In this document: positions 17,286 through 25,978 of the stretch, one piece after another
Numbering within the stretch: the stretch's first letter is position 1
Layout: every line of letters begins with the position of its first letter
Assembly: GCF_002246015.1 (NCBI RefSeq)
Contig: NZ_NOLJ01000008.1
Coordinates: 37,137 to 101,136 of the forward strand
DNA: 64,000 nucleotides
Reading direction: 5' to 3'
DNA from: Nostoc sp. 'Peltigera membranacea cyanobiont' 210A
GTDB lineage: Bacteria > Cyanobacteriota > Cyanobacteriia > Cyanobacteriales > Nostocaceae
Translations under genes and position numbers: made by a program
The notes under the pieces: generated by a model
Told to the model about the DNA's origin: nothing
Databases searched by the model: none
The model's input: only the letters and a program-made list of their open reading frames with translations

Positions 17286-17829
17286 AACTGCTAAATCCTA
17301 CGCGAATGAGGCTATCGAAATTGGCAATACATACATAATTCCAAACTTTGGTTTTGATGCAGCAATGCAAAAATCTCTAGATATAATGCTAGGTGGCAGA
17401 AAAACCTGGAACCACGGAGTGGTTGATATTCGAGTTTTTACAAAACCTGAAGACTTTACCCTATTTGATTGTGACGAAGAGACTACAGAAATTGAAATTA
17501 TTGATTTATTGACACTTTGCCGAAATCTTTATCCAAATGACTATGATTATTCCCAATTACCTGAATGGTGGACTGAGGAAGATATGCAAGATTCCGCCGA
17601 GGTGCTTGAGGCGCTTGATTTTGCAATTTGGATGCAAGATATATTCCGTCCAGATGAGTCAGAAGAGGAAGCACTTAATATATGGCTCAAGTCTGTGCAA
17701 CCTTGGTTAGGAGACGAGATTATCTTTTACAAGATGGAAGATGATGATGACTCAAATTGTGGTTTTGCGCCATACCTTTTTATAGGAGATCGTTGTCTTA
17801 TTCTTGTTGCACGATGTTGGCAGCTATAG
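17248..17829 (+). CDS. Unknown acidic protein overlapping the Panacea gene
   Basis: A protein of about 193 residues from ATG 17248 (an alternative GTG lies at 17224), read in a different frame inside the last 38 bases of the Panacea-domain gene. No family was recognised. It is strongly acidic and rich in Trp and aromatic residues (LPEWWTEEDMQ, IWMQDIFRPDE). A hydrophobic C-terminal end, FAPYLFIGDRCLILVARCWQL in two strands, follows. Position suggests a functional partner of the antitoxin-like protein and possibly a new toxin, but its acidity is unusual for a toxin. Confidence 0.65.
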   Translation: MINLEKLIQQHGETAKSYANEAIEIGNTYIIPNFGFDAAMQKSLDIMLGGRKTWNHGVVDIRVFTKPEDFTLFDCDEETTEIEIIDLLTLCRNLYPNDYDYSQLPEWWTEEDMQDSAEVLEALDFAIWMQDIFRPDESEEEALNIWLKSVQPWLGDEIIFYKMEDDDDSNCGFAPYLFIGDRCLILVARCWQL

Positions 17830-17847
17830 ACATCGCTAGTTCAGGCA

Positions 17848-18303
17848 TCAAAGACGAGGATCGTCTACAGGTGGGTGCCACCCTCCTTGTATCCATAACT
17901 GCCTAGATTCTTGGATAAATCCTTGGTTGTGAAATTCATCATTGATATCTAGTCGATGACAAGTTGCTCTACCTGTAGCACTTTTGCCAACGATCTTTAG
18001 TCCATCGCCTGTCCAGATGAAGTGATCTACCCACTGTTGCTGACGAGGATTGAATAGGGCGACTTCTTGCTGAGTTTCAGGATCAACGCCAGTTGTGAAG
18101 TTGTAACGACGCTCATTACAGCGACGACAAGCTAGAGCTAAATTGTCATCTGCATCTGAGCCACCTAATGATTGTGGAATGAGATGATCGATTGTGAAGC
18201 GATCTGAACTGGAGCGTTCTGGAGAGTGGCAATATTCACACAGATATTTAGCTCTTTCGCGCACAAATTGCCGAGTGCCATCTTTAACACCCACGACTGG
18301 CAA
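17848..18303 (-). CDS. HNH endonuclease
   Basis: A 151-residue HNH nuclease. The zinc site is CEYC near residue 20 with CRRCNERR near 60, enclosing the core FTIDHLIPQSLGGSDADDNLALA split across the first HNH histidine and asparagine. The basic N-terminus (VRERAKYLCEYC) and the C-terminal WIQGGWHPPVDD are typical of a frequent cyanobacterial subfamily. Its start overlaps the end of the small upstream gene by 20 bases, so the two are coupled. No restriction methylase is nearby. A role in mobile-element or phage conflict is possible but unproven. Confidence 0.87.
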   Translation of the reverse strand: MPVVGVKDGTRQFVRERAKYLCEYCHSPERSSSDRFTIDHLIPQSLGGSDADDNLALACRRCNERRYNFTTGVDPETQQEVALFNPRQQQWVDHFIWTGDGLKIVGKSATGRATCHRLDINDEFHNQGFIQESRQLWIQGGWHPPVDDPRL

Positions 18304-18544
18304 TCAGTTTAGCGTTAATAAAAGTCAGGATGCGCTCTAGTTCAGCAATTCCAGCATATTCTGCTTCTTCTTCAGGAGTCAGCAATCCAGATTTTCGTTT
18401 CTCAAGCAATTCTTCTAGACGAGTATGTAACTCATCTGTGAACTTAGCAAGGTTAACATTATCAACTTTCTCAATGGTAATGCCAGAGCGGAGCCATGAT
18501 GAGGGTTCAATCATCAATACTGGGGTAATGACTTGAGGATTCAT
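18284..18544 (-). CDS. Small helical partner of the HNH endonuclease
   Basis: An 86-residue protein encoded directly upstream of, and overlapping, the HNH nuclease gene. It begins with a beta-like MNPQVITPVLMIEPSSWL, then an amphipathic helical stretch (FTDELHTRLEELLEKRKSG and LTPEEEAEYAGIAELERILTF). This two-part layout, short N-terminal segment plus acidic helix, is seen in small cyanobacterial proteins paired with HNH genes. It could be an inhibitor or specificity partner. No catalytic motif is visible. Confidence 0.7.
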   Translation of the reverse strand: MNPQVITPVLMIEPSSWLRSGITIEKVDNVNLAKFTDELHTRLEELLEKRKSGLLTPEEEAEYAGIAELERILTFINAKLIASRGC

Positions 18545-18613
18545 AGTGCTTTAGCCCTAAGTCTGTGGTGCTATAGTCATTGTAGTGTGCCCTATGAATT
18601 GGCTGCCAAAATA

Positions 18614-19663
18614 CTAAGGAATCATTGCTACCTTAATTACTTTACGCGCCTTCATATCAGAAAACACCTGTTCTAAATCTTTTAATGGTCGTTGTTCGCT
18701 AATAAGTAACTCAAAGGGAATTTTACGACTAGCTATGAGTGCAAGGGCCGATCGCACATACTCTGGTGTATTATGAAACACGCCTTTGATGGTAAGTTCG
18801 CTATAGTGTAGCTGTTCTGTATTCACAGTAATGCTGGTATCCCGTGGACATCCACCAAATAAGTTGACTGTTGCACCAGGACGGGCACAAGCGATCGCAG
18901 TTTCCCAAACGCTTGGGACACCAGTAGCTTCAATTACTACATCTGCACCCCATCCTTGGGTAAGTTCTTTCACTACACTGGGAATATCTGGAATTTGATG
19001 ATAATTAAAGGTCTGGGCTGCACCCAATTTTTGACCAATTTCTAACCTGTGGTTACTACCTCCCCACAGCAAAACTTCAGCTTTCTCACTCAACGCCGCC
19101 ACAAACATCAGCCCAATTGCTCCATCTCCCAAGACGACTACTTTATCTTTGGGCTTAATATTAGAACGCGCTACACCATGCAACACACAAGCTAAAGGTT
19201 CCGTCATCGCTGCCAATTCCCACGGCAACTCATCGGGAATCTGCAACAAATTATGCTCTACTATCGGTGCAGGAATTTTCAGGTATTGGGCAAAGGTACC
19301 ATTATTCCATGTCAAATTTGGGCATAAAGAATATTCTTGACGTTGACAAAAAAAGCATTTCATGCATGGAGCAGAATTATTCGCAACGATGCGATCGCCT
19401 ACTTGCCAATTTGTCACCCCTGCACCCACAGCAACAATTCGCCCAGCCGCTTCGTGACCAAATAGCGTCGGCGGGATCAGCATCCTGGCATGACCACCAC
19501 GCCGCCAGACTTTCAAATCTGTACCACAAGTTGTTGCTGCCCCCACTTGCATCACAACTTCGCCAGCCGCCGGAGTGGGGTCAGAAACTTCCTCTAGGCG
19601 TAAATCTTCTTGACCATGAAGTAACGCTGCTAACAAAACTTTAAACCTATCAATTAGCTTCAT
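18614..19663 (-). CDS. Zinc-dependent medium-chain alcohol dehydrogenase
   Basis: A 349-residue MDR-family dehydrogenase of the sorbitol/threonine dehydrogenase type. It has catalytic zinc motif GHEAAGRIV with TTCGTDLKVW, a structural zinc cysteine cluster (CMKCFFCQRQEYSLCPN), and a Rossmann motif VVLGDGAIGLMFVAAL. The C-terminal part carries FGGCPRD and the family closing strand. It is most likely cytosolic and NAD(P)-dependent on a polyol or amino-alcohol; the substrate is open. The ATG at 19663 gives a slightly unusual first ten residues (MKLIDRFKVL), so a TTG a few codons later is possible. Confidence 0.87.
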   Translation of the reverse strand: MKLIDRFKVLLAALLHGQEDLRLEEVSDPTPAAGEVVMQVGAATTCGTDLKVWRRGGHARMLIPPTLFGHEAAGRIVAVGAGVTNWQVGDRIVANNSAPCMKCFFCQRQEYSLCPNLTWNNGTFAQYLKIPAPIVEHNLLQIPDELPWELAAMTEPLACVLHGVARSNIKPKDKVVVLGDGAIGLMFVAALSEKAEVLLWGGSNHRLEIGQKLGAAQTFNYHQIPDIPSVVKELTQGWGADVVIEATGVPSVWETAIACARPGATVNLFGGCPRDTSITVNTEQLHYSELTIKGVFHNTPEYVRSALALIASRKIPFELLISEQRPLKDLEQVFSDMKARKVIKVAMIP

Positions 19664-19846
19664 CTGATTTTACCAGTTGAAGTTGGTTGATAGGTTTAAA
19701 CAAATTAGTCTTGATTTATAGTAAGCTTTTATGAATCGAAAATAGCGAAAAACTAGTACAGCGCGGCGTAAATCAACCTACCATTTGAAAACTTGCAAAA
19801 GCCTTGATATACAAAACTTTTGACTTTTGACTTCCGCCTTGCGGTA

Positions 19847-20047
19847 CTAGGTATTCACCGCTGGCTGAGGAACCACTCCAGTGTTCCGGGTTTCCACATT
19901 AGGCAGGCGAGTAGTATTTAATAGCGGTACAGTTAATAGTGGTACTTCTTGTCGGCACGACAGGCAAAACCAATATAGTTCACCATGACGGGCATGACGC
20001 AGGAGGGAACCACCGCAGCATGGGCAGGTGTTGGCTCTCGTACTCAT
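19847..20047 (-). CDS. Small zinc-ribbon protein
   Basis: A 66-residue protein starting at ATG 20047, preceded by a strong AAGGAGGA eight bases upstream; an in-frame ATG six codons earlier lies inside that site. It carries a zinc ribbon, CPCCGG near residue 8 and CLSC near 31, with GELYWF between. The tail is proline- and threonine-rich and probably flexible. It follows the glycosyltransferase gene by about 55 bases on the same strand, so they may be co-transcribed. Function is unknown. Confidence 0.75.
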   Translation of the reverse strand: MSTRANTCPCCGGSLLRHARHGELYWFCLSCRQEVPLLTVPLLNTTRLPNVETRNTGVVPQPAVNT

Positions 20048-20103
20048 ACCAATGTCCTCCTTCAAAAAATTGTTGTTTTAAACTAAGTCAAAAAAGCAGT
20101 TGA

Positions 20104-21174
20104 TTAAAATTGAATGTTGGCTGCATGAATGCGGCCATTCGATTCTATGCGGTCTTTAATAATTTGTCTGTAAACAGCTTCATATCCGTTAACCATGTGG
20201 CTAACGCTAAAGTTGTTTTCTACGTGTTTTCGACAGTTTTCACGATTGAGTTCCAAAGCTGGTGGAATCATTGCCGCCATTTCTGCGTAGCTATTGCAGA
20301 TAAAACCTGTTTTACCGTGGGCAATAACTTCAGGTACGGAGCCGAAATTCATGGCAATTACTGGCGTACCAGTTGCCATTGATTCAATCATTACTAAACC
20401 AAAAGGTTCTTGCCAGCTAATCGGGAAAAGAGTTATGGCAGCATTGCCCAGAAGTTCAGTTTTTTCAGTGTGGTTAATTTCACCGAGATATTCAATTTGC
20501 TGACCATCTATGTGAGGGACAATCTCTTGTTCAAAAAACTCAGAGTGAACTGCATCAACCTTCCCTGCCATCTTCAACCGCCAACCACTTTGTTTAGCAA
20601 TGGCGATCGCATGGTGCGGGCCTTTATCTGGCGAAAAACGACCTAAAAATGCTAAATAAGGAGGTTCTAAGGGTTGAGCTACAAATGGGTAATCTGCTAG
20701 CTCAATTCCGTTATAAACCGTGCCAACATAATTAAGATCGATTTGACGCTGAGAATTACTAATGCTGATGTATGGTTGCTTTTGGTAGTAGCTAAATGCG
20801 TGACGGTTGTCAGTTGTAAAATTATTGTGCAGGGTGTGGACTGTAGGAGTTACTGTTATCAAAGTCGCTAAAGGTAATGCCGAAATCCCTACATGAGAAT
20901 GGATAATATCGAATTGGTCGGCATACTGGTAAACTTGGCTTAGTTCTAGCATTTCGTACACTGCATACTCTTTCACATTTGGGTCTAAGCGTAATGCACG
21001 TGGATAAACTGCTTCTAAATGAGCCAAAGTTTGAGAATCACCAGAGGCAAATAAAGTTACCTCATGACCGCGACGAACAAGTTCATCAGTCAAGCGACTC
21101 ACTACCAGTTCTATTCCTCCATAATTAGGAGGTGGAACCCTTTCCCATAAGGGGGCAACCTGAGCGATTTTCAT
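20104..21174 (-). CDS. Family 4 glycosyltransferase (GT-B)
   Basis: A 356-residue GT4 enzyme. The N-terminal MKIAQVAPLWERVPPPNYGGIE with its GG loop and the HSHVGI motif belong to the acceptor half. The donor half has AFLGRFSPDKGPHHAI, EYLGEINHTEKTELLGNA and the retaining-enzyme EPFGLVMIESMATGTPVIA, including the two glutamates. There is no signal or membrane helix. It resembles sugar transferases for surface glycans or glycolipids. The short zinc-ribbon gene follows on the same strand. Confidence 0.88.
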   Translation of the reverse strand: MKIAQVAPLWERVPPPNYGGIELVVSRLTDELVRRGHEVTLFASGDSQTLAHLEAVYPRALRLDPNVKEYAVYEMLELSQVYQYADQFDIIHSHVGISALPLATLITVTPTVHTLHNNFTTDNRHAFSYYQKQPYISISNSQRQIDLNYVGTVYNGIELADYPFVAQPLEPPYLAFLGRFSPDKGPHHAIAIAKQSGWRLKMAGKVDAVHSEFFEQEIVPHIDGQQIEYLGEINHTEKTELLGNAAITLFPISWQEPFGLVMIESMATGTPVIAMNFGSVPEVIAHGKTGFICNSYAEMAAMIPPALELNRENCRKHVENNFSVSHMVNGYEAVYRQIIKDRIESNGRIHAANIQF

Positions 21175-21631
21175 AAGTTTTTCTGGTTCAGTCTATGAAA
21201 TTGTCCTCAATAATCAGCTAGATCATTATTTTATGAGTAAAGAGCATTTCTACTTACTCTTTTGACATTTAAATTAACCTAACAGGCTATCAAAAGCGCA
21301 ATAACGGTTAACCGTACCGCAAATTTTCTACCAACAAATCTAACTGACTATCGGCAAAACTCAACTCTGAGCTACACTTCTAACCGTACAGCTAATCTAT
21401 TATTTGTTGCATCTGTCTTGGGGATCATAAAGAGGTAGAATGTTTTGTAGCAGAACTTACAAAATTGAATGTTTTGTAGCTGACAATACTAAAATATTCA
21501 ATGGGATCAAGCCATTAAAGCTTCATTTAAAGGTAATTGGGAAAGATAACAGAAAATATAAATATTAAGTAATTGTACAATAATTACATAATTTGTAATT
21601 AGTAATTTACAAAAATTCTGATAATTAACTA
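21175..21631. other. Intergenic region between divergent GT4 and xthA genes
   Basis: This region of 457 bases is AT-rich and should contain both promoters. A 14-base direct repeat, GAATGTTTTGTAGC, occurs at 21438-21451 and 21467-21480, 29 bases apart (about three helical turns), which could be a binding-site pair. No gene or structured RNA was recognised. Confidence 0.4.
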
Positions 21632-22414
21632 ATGAAAATCGCTACTTGGAACGTCAACTCAATTCGCACTCGCCTTGAACAGGTTATCGATTGGTTAACC
21701 CTAAATCCCGTTGATGTTCTCTGCTTGCAAGAAACCAAAGTTGTGGATGCTGAATTTCCGCGATCGCCTTTTGAGGAGTTAGGCTATAACATTTATATGT
21801 CAGGACAGAAATCTTATAATGGCGTAGCCCTGATTAGCCGCCAGCCACTCGTAAATGTTAGTAGCGGGTTTAGGGCAATTTTGCCAGGTTTACACCACGA
21901 ATGGGACGAGCAAAAGCGCGTGATTACAGGTGTAGTTGATGGTATTCGGATTGTAAACTTATATGTTCCCAATGGCGCAGCGGTAGGAACGGAGAAATAC
22001 GAATACAAATTGCAGTGGTTGACAGCGCTACACGAGTATTTGCGATTGCTGGTGTTGTCAGAATCTGCAATTTGTGTATGCGGCGACTTCAATATCGCCT
22101 TGGAAGATAAGGATATTCACGAGCAAGTGAGTACAGAAAATCACATTATGGCAACAGAAACAGAGCGCCAAGCCTTACGGGATATTCTGGCACTGGGATT
22201 TGCCGATGCTTTCCGCAAATTCACCACAGAAGGCGGAAATTATAGCTGGTGGGATTATCGCTCCGCCGCTTTTCGTCGCAACTTAGGTTGGCGAATTGAC
22301 CATCACTATCTTACGCCCATCCTGTATGAGCGTGCTACAAATTGTATCATTGATGTCGCACCCAGAAAGTTAACTCAACCTAGCGACCATGTGCCGGTAA
22401 TTGTGGAATTTTGA
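21632..22414 (+). CDS. xthA: Exodeoxyribonuclease III (AP endonuclease)
   Basis: A 260-residue exonuclease III-type enzyme for base-excision repair. It incises abasic sites and removes 3' blocking groups. Diagnostic motifs are ATWNVNSIRTRLEQ, LCLQETKV (metal-binding Glu), VNLYVPNGAAVG (Tyr), CVCGDFNIALED (Asp and Asn), SWWDYRS, and the closing WRIDHHYLT and PSDHVPVIVEF with the catalytic Asp-His. All expected residues are present. It is monocistronic. Downstream is a short intergenic stretch before the convergent HopA1 gene. Confidence 0.93.
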   Translation: MKIATWNVNSIRTRLEQVIDWLTLNPVDVLCLQETKVVDAEFPRSPFEELGYNIYMSGQKSYNGVALISRQPLVNVSSGFRAILPGLHHEWDEQKRVITGVVDGIRIVNLYVPNGAAVGTEKYEYKLQWLTALHEYLRLLVLSESAICVCGDFNIALEDKDIHEQVSTENHIMATETERQALRDILALGFADAFRKFTTEGGNYSWWDYRSAAFRRNLGWRIDHHYLTPILYERATNCIIDVAPRKLTQPSDHVPVIVEF

Positions 22415-22490
22415 ATTGGCATGGATAAGAGGCAGAGGGGAAAATTCTTCTCCCTTGCTCCCTGCTCCCCTGCCTCTTTCACACTCTCCA

Positions 22491-23576
22491 TCAATTTAAC
22501 GGCTTATATATATCCTCAGAACTGGGATTGAGATAAGGACGTTGTAAATCTATTAGGTGTCGCGCAAAGTGTTGGTCAATAACCCTCATCCTTTCTTCCA
22601 TCGCATTTTTACCTTTTTGCCAAGCTTCCAACAAAGCATTTGCGACGATTTGGCAACGGTTCATCCCAAAACTTTCTTGTGCCGCAAATTTTTGGGTTGG
22701 TTCTTCAGCTAAACCTAACCCTGGAGCTAAAAATTTGGTAAACAAGGGAATTTCGGGCTGGAAATGGGATTGATTTTCGATATAAACAGTCTGAAGGATT
22801 GTGCGGATTGCTGGATAGTCGGGGAGTTCAAAGTAAAGTAGCCCCGAATCATAGCGTCCGTATGCAGAAGGGTTGTGGAGAACCTGAAAGCTAAAGGGAA
22901 TCGAGGCTGCATTTAGTTGCAGTGTCAAGCTTTCCATGAGAGCGATCGCACCAGATGCCGTAAAGTTAAAGTAGATTCGCCCTGCTCCTAAATCGGCGTC
23001 TGGGTTGCTTTGCCGTTCCTGTCCAACATTGCTAACTGCTAAGTAAGAGCCGTTTTGCAGTCGATTTTTGGGCATCCAGATTGCTACCATGTCACCCACT
23101 TTGGTAGATTTCTTACTGGATTCTAGATGGCAATCTGGCTCAACATAAAGTGTTAAACCGCCTTTAGTCACAGCCATAGTCCCATCAGGTTCTCTCCGCA
23201 ACACCTGCCATCGAGGGTCAAAGTAACCTATGCCGTGATTACTGGCGTGCAGTTGTTCGTAAAAGTCCCAGTCAATCTCCAAAATAGAATTTGCTAAATT
23301 ATGCTTTTGCGGTTGATTAGTATTATCAGTATTGACTGCCAAAGTACTTTGCAGAGAGCCATTGTAATAGATTCCATAGAGAAAATTTCGCAGCAGGAGA
23401 GTAAGATACTTCTGTTGTAAATCTACGGAATTTTGCTGAAATCTATCGGCTATTTTAGTCGGCAGAGCGAAGGGTTGATAATTGGGATGGTAAATACAAA
23501 AATTAGACTCAATCTGGATATTCTGAGCAATATCAAATAGAGAATTTAGCGATTGATTAATAGAGGAATTTAGCAT
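22491..23576 (-). CDS. HopA1-family protein, putative phospho-Ser/Thr lyase
   Basis: A 361-residue protein of the HopA1 (PF17914-type) family, named for a Pseudomonas type III effector. Characteristic segments are the FLYGIYYNGS start region, GIGYFDPRW, VTKGGLTLYV, GRIYFNF, FSFQVLHNPSAYGRYDSGLLYF, PLFTKFLAPGLGLAEEP and FGMNRCQIVANALLEAW. No signal peptide is visible. In class V lanthipeptide and thioamitide pathways, a HopA1-like protein works with an aminoglycoside-phosphotransferase-like kinase to dehydrate Ser and Thr. Here it directly follows such a kinase gene (61-base gap). The substrate is unknown. Confidence 0.8.
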   Translation of the reverse strand: MLNSSINQSLNSLFDIAQNIQIESNFCIYHPNYQPFALPTKIADRFQQNSVDLQQKYLTLLLRNFLYGIYYNGSLQSTLAVNTDNTNQPQKHNLANSILEIDWDFYEQLHASNHGIGYFDPRWQVLRREPDGTMAVTKGGLTLYVEPDCHLESSKKSTKVGDMVAIWMPKNRLQNGSYLAVSNVGQERQSNPDADLGAGRIYFNFTASGAIALMESLTLQLNAASIPFSFQVLHNPSAYGRYDSGLLYFELPDYPAIRTILQTVYIENQSHFQPEIPLFTKFLAPGLGLAEEPTQKFAAQESFGMNRCQIVANALLEAWQKGKNAMEERMRVIDQHFARHLIDLQRPYLNPSSEDIYKPLN

Positions 23577-23637
23577 TAATCCATTCAGACTTGAAGTATT
23601 TATGACTGGTGCTGTAGAGCAGTTTTATCCTTTAGTA

Positions 23638-24879
23638 TTAACAACCACGTAGCCGAGTTTTTTCGTAATAAATCCGAAGTAACTGCTGCTCCTTTACAGG
23701 CTGAGGAAATTTATGAATCTTTGCCACAGGATTCAGGATTTCTGACTCTGACATCCCAAAAATGGTCAGTACAGCTTGCTCTGGCATTACAAGTAAACTT
23801 TTAGCTACTTGCAGCATACAGAGTTCAACATTATTAAAGTGTTTCCGGCACGTAATCATCTCCTGAATTTGATGAATTAGTGCCAGCCCCGCAAACTGGA
23901 TAACCCGCGAAATAAAGTCACTGCGGTATTCCAAAATCATTGGGAAAGCATTTATATAAGCCCTAATTAAGGCAATAATTGAAGGTTGTAAAATCTCTAA
24001 CGGTGTTAACGCCAAATGTAGAGATTCTTCTAACTCAATGGTGGGGTCTACTACCAGACTCTTAAGCCAAATTTCTAAATAGCTTGCCAGTAAAGTTCCT
24101 AAATCAAAGGCTGGGTCTCCCCAAGAACAAGCTTCCCAGTCAATTAGTCGTATAAGACAATTGTCTAATTGCTCCCATCTGGAATGCACCAAAATGTTGT
24201 TCAATTTCAGGTCGTTGTGAGTTAAGCAACAAGGATTCCAGCTATATGCCAAATCTGCGATCGCAGATTCCAAACTCTCGTATTGTTGATAAAGAACATA
24301 GAATTTTAGTGCATCCGTGGGAACAGTCCCAAAAATCTCCGGCCCAATCGGCCCTACCCCTTGGGCTGGATTGTAAAACCCGTAGCGAAACTCTCCTTGG
24401 GGAGCAGTTGCCATAAAATCCCGATATTCTCGGCGGTTGTAGGTGGCGCGATGCAGTCCCGCCAAAGTTGTGCCGATGGCAGAGGCAATTTCTTGTGGAA
24501 AAATCTCATTTTTGTGGTACAATGTCGCAAGCTCTAGATATTCATTCAAGTAGCTACGGACAAGAATCGAATTTTCTTCGTCAAAATGCACTACCAATGG
24601 CGCGATTGCTGAAGTATTACCTAGAACTGGAAACTGTTGTAGCAACTGGTGAAACAGCCACTCCTGAAACAATTCATGAGGCGCGCCGTCATTGTTGTTA
24701 ACGTTACATTCTTGTTTAATGAGCAGCTGGCGATTATCTGCTAAAGTCACTAGTAAATTGAAATTGTTCTGACTACTTCCTGGCAACTCAGATTTGTCTG
24801 ATGGGCCATCTTCTGAGCTACACAGACCCGCGTCTTGCAGATACTGGATAACGTTATGAGAAGACAGTGATAATACCAT
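23638..24879 (-). CDS. Aminoglycoside-phosphotransferase-like kinase paired with HopA1
   Basis: A 413-residue APH-family kinase. The N-lobe includes FNLLVTLADNRQLLIKQE. The catalytic loop is CLTHNDLKLNNILVH (Asp and Asn of the HxDxxxxN motif) and the metal-binding segment is RLIDWEACSWGDPAFDLGTLL. A helical C-terminal extension of about 130 residues follows. Aminoglycoside resistance is unlikely in this context. The HopA1-family gene lies just downstream, the arrangement seen in TvaC/TvaD and LxmK/LxmY RiPP enzymes, where the kinase phosphorylates Ser/Thr before elimination. No precursor peptide gene was recognised next to the pair. Confidence 0.8.
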   Translation of the reverse strand: MVLSLSSHNVIQYLQDAGLCSSEDGPSDKSELPGSSQNNFNLLVTLADNRQLLIKQECNVNNNDGAPHELFQEWLFHQLLQQFPVLGNTSAIAPLVVHFDEENSILVRSYLNEYLELATLYHKNEIFPQEIASAIGTTLAGLHRATYNRREYRDFMATAPQGEFRYGFYNPAQGVGPIGPEIFGTVPTDALKFYVLYQQYESLESAIADLAYSWNPCCLTHNDLKLNNILVHSRWEQLDNCLIRLIDWEACSWGDPAFDLGTLLASYLEIWLKSLVVDPTIELEESLHLALTPLEILQPSIIALIRAYINAFPMILEYRSDFISRVIQFAGLALIHQIQEMITCRKHFNNVELCMLQVAKSLLVMPEQAVLTIFGMSESEILNPVAKIHKFPQPVKEQQLLRIYYEKTRLRGC

Positions 24880-25978
24880 GTATTATTTCCTACTTCATTA
24901 AATTACTTAAACTTATCGTGTCAAATTTGCTTGGTCTTAAGAGTTTTCAGTAGATAGGAACTAATGCAAGAAGAGAGATGTGAATGAATAACAATAAAGA
25001 TTTCTACAATCTACTAATATCTCATATTTGGGAGTAAAACCTGCCAAAATGGCACCAATTCCTTTGCAATTCCTTTAAAATTGGCTCCCAGATACCGTAA
25101 CATCTTTACACTTTATCAGCATAGTTACTTAGATACATCTAGAGTAAGTTTTGTGGTAAAGCCTTTTTTGTGGCAAAGAAGCATCCCCAGCAAAAAACTG
25201 ATTGGTAGCAGATGTTGTTTGATGTTCAGTAGTCATCCTCAAAGCAGCGAAGAATTTGAGTAATCCTTCGCGATACGAAGCATGACATTCAACACTATTA
25301 CTTTTATTTATCATCACAAAGCCAAAAAAACCGGAGTTTTTTAGCAATTAATAATTATTTTTTGATTTAATTTTCAGAATTTGTGTCTGGAAACCTTGTT
25401 ATCACGTTATTTTTGTCACCTACAAATTGTAGATGACAATGGGCGATCGCAAACAAACCCTACATGAGCGCATCTTATGTAAGTGTACTTTTGTCAAGCT
25501 TGAAACAGGGCATTTTTCAAAGGCAAGGGTAATACCAATTCAAAGATTCAAAATGACGCTCTCTACGTTCGCGCAGCGTGTCGCAGACAGACGCTGCGCG
25601 TAGCTTGCTTCTCTGTAAGAGTACGCGGACTCGCTTGCCGCCGGCGCTAACAAAATTCAAAATTAAGAAAGTAAGACGTAGCATAGGTTTGGGCATTTGC
25701 ATCTGTATCATATTTTTTGTGAAATGGTGTATCATGTCCGCTTGATTGCTTATTAAACCCGAAGAACCCCACCCCCACCAAAGCGTAGCTTTGTCTCTCC
25801 TCCCCGCTTGCGGGGAGGGGATTAAGGGGTGGGGTGCAATGACTGTGGTTAGCATAACTAATTAAGCGGACATGATATAACAACCCACAGTAATATAAAT
25901 GTACTAATATAATTCAAAGCAGGGAAAGTCATGCCATACCAAAAAAACAGGAGGGTGGTTATTGCTGAGAGACTAATG
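24880..25978. other. Long repeat-rich intergenic region
   Basis: About 1.1 kb without a convincing gene. Open stretches of 60-110 codons on both strands consist largely of repeat sequence. Visible repeats are an AATCCTTCGCGATACGAAG-type motif near 25262, palindromic GCGCAGCG / CGCTGCGC stretches at 25570-25650, and a complete MITE-like element at 25730-25877. I looked here for a RiPP precursor for the kinase/HopA1 pair and saw no convincing leader-core peptide. Confidence 0.5.
25730..25877. mobile_element. MITE-like element, complete copy
   Basis: A 148-base non-coding element with perfect 14-base terminal inverted repeats, TATCATGTCCGCTT and AAGCGGACATGATA. The interior contains GAACCCCACCCCC, a CCCCGCTTGCGGGGAGGGG hairpin and GGGGTGGGGTGCAATGA. 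Related copies lie at 1-53 (cut) and 50514-50677. No transposase is encoded, so it would depend on one elsewhere. Confidence 0.7.

Noticed and set aside
23638..24879. Aminoglycoside resistance gene
   Set aside because: The kinase is APH-like only in fold; its HopA1 neighbour and long C-terminal extension point to another substrate.
25517..25883. Minus-strand frames of 78 and 112 codons near the kinase/HopA1 pair, considered as RiPP precursors
   Set aside because: They read through the MITE-like element and palindromic repeats, with no leader/core pattern.
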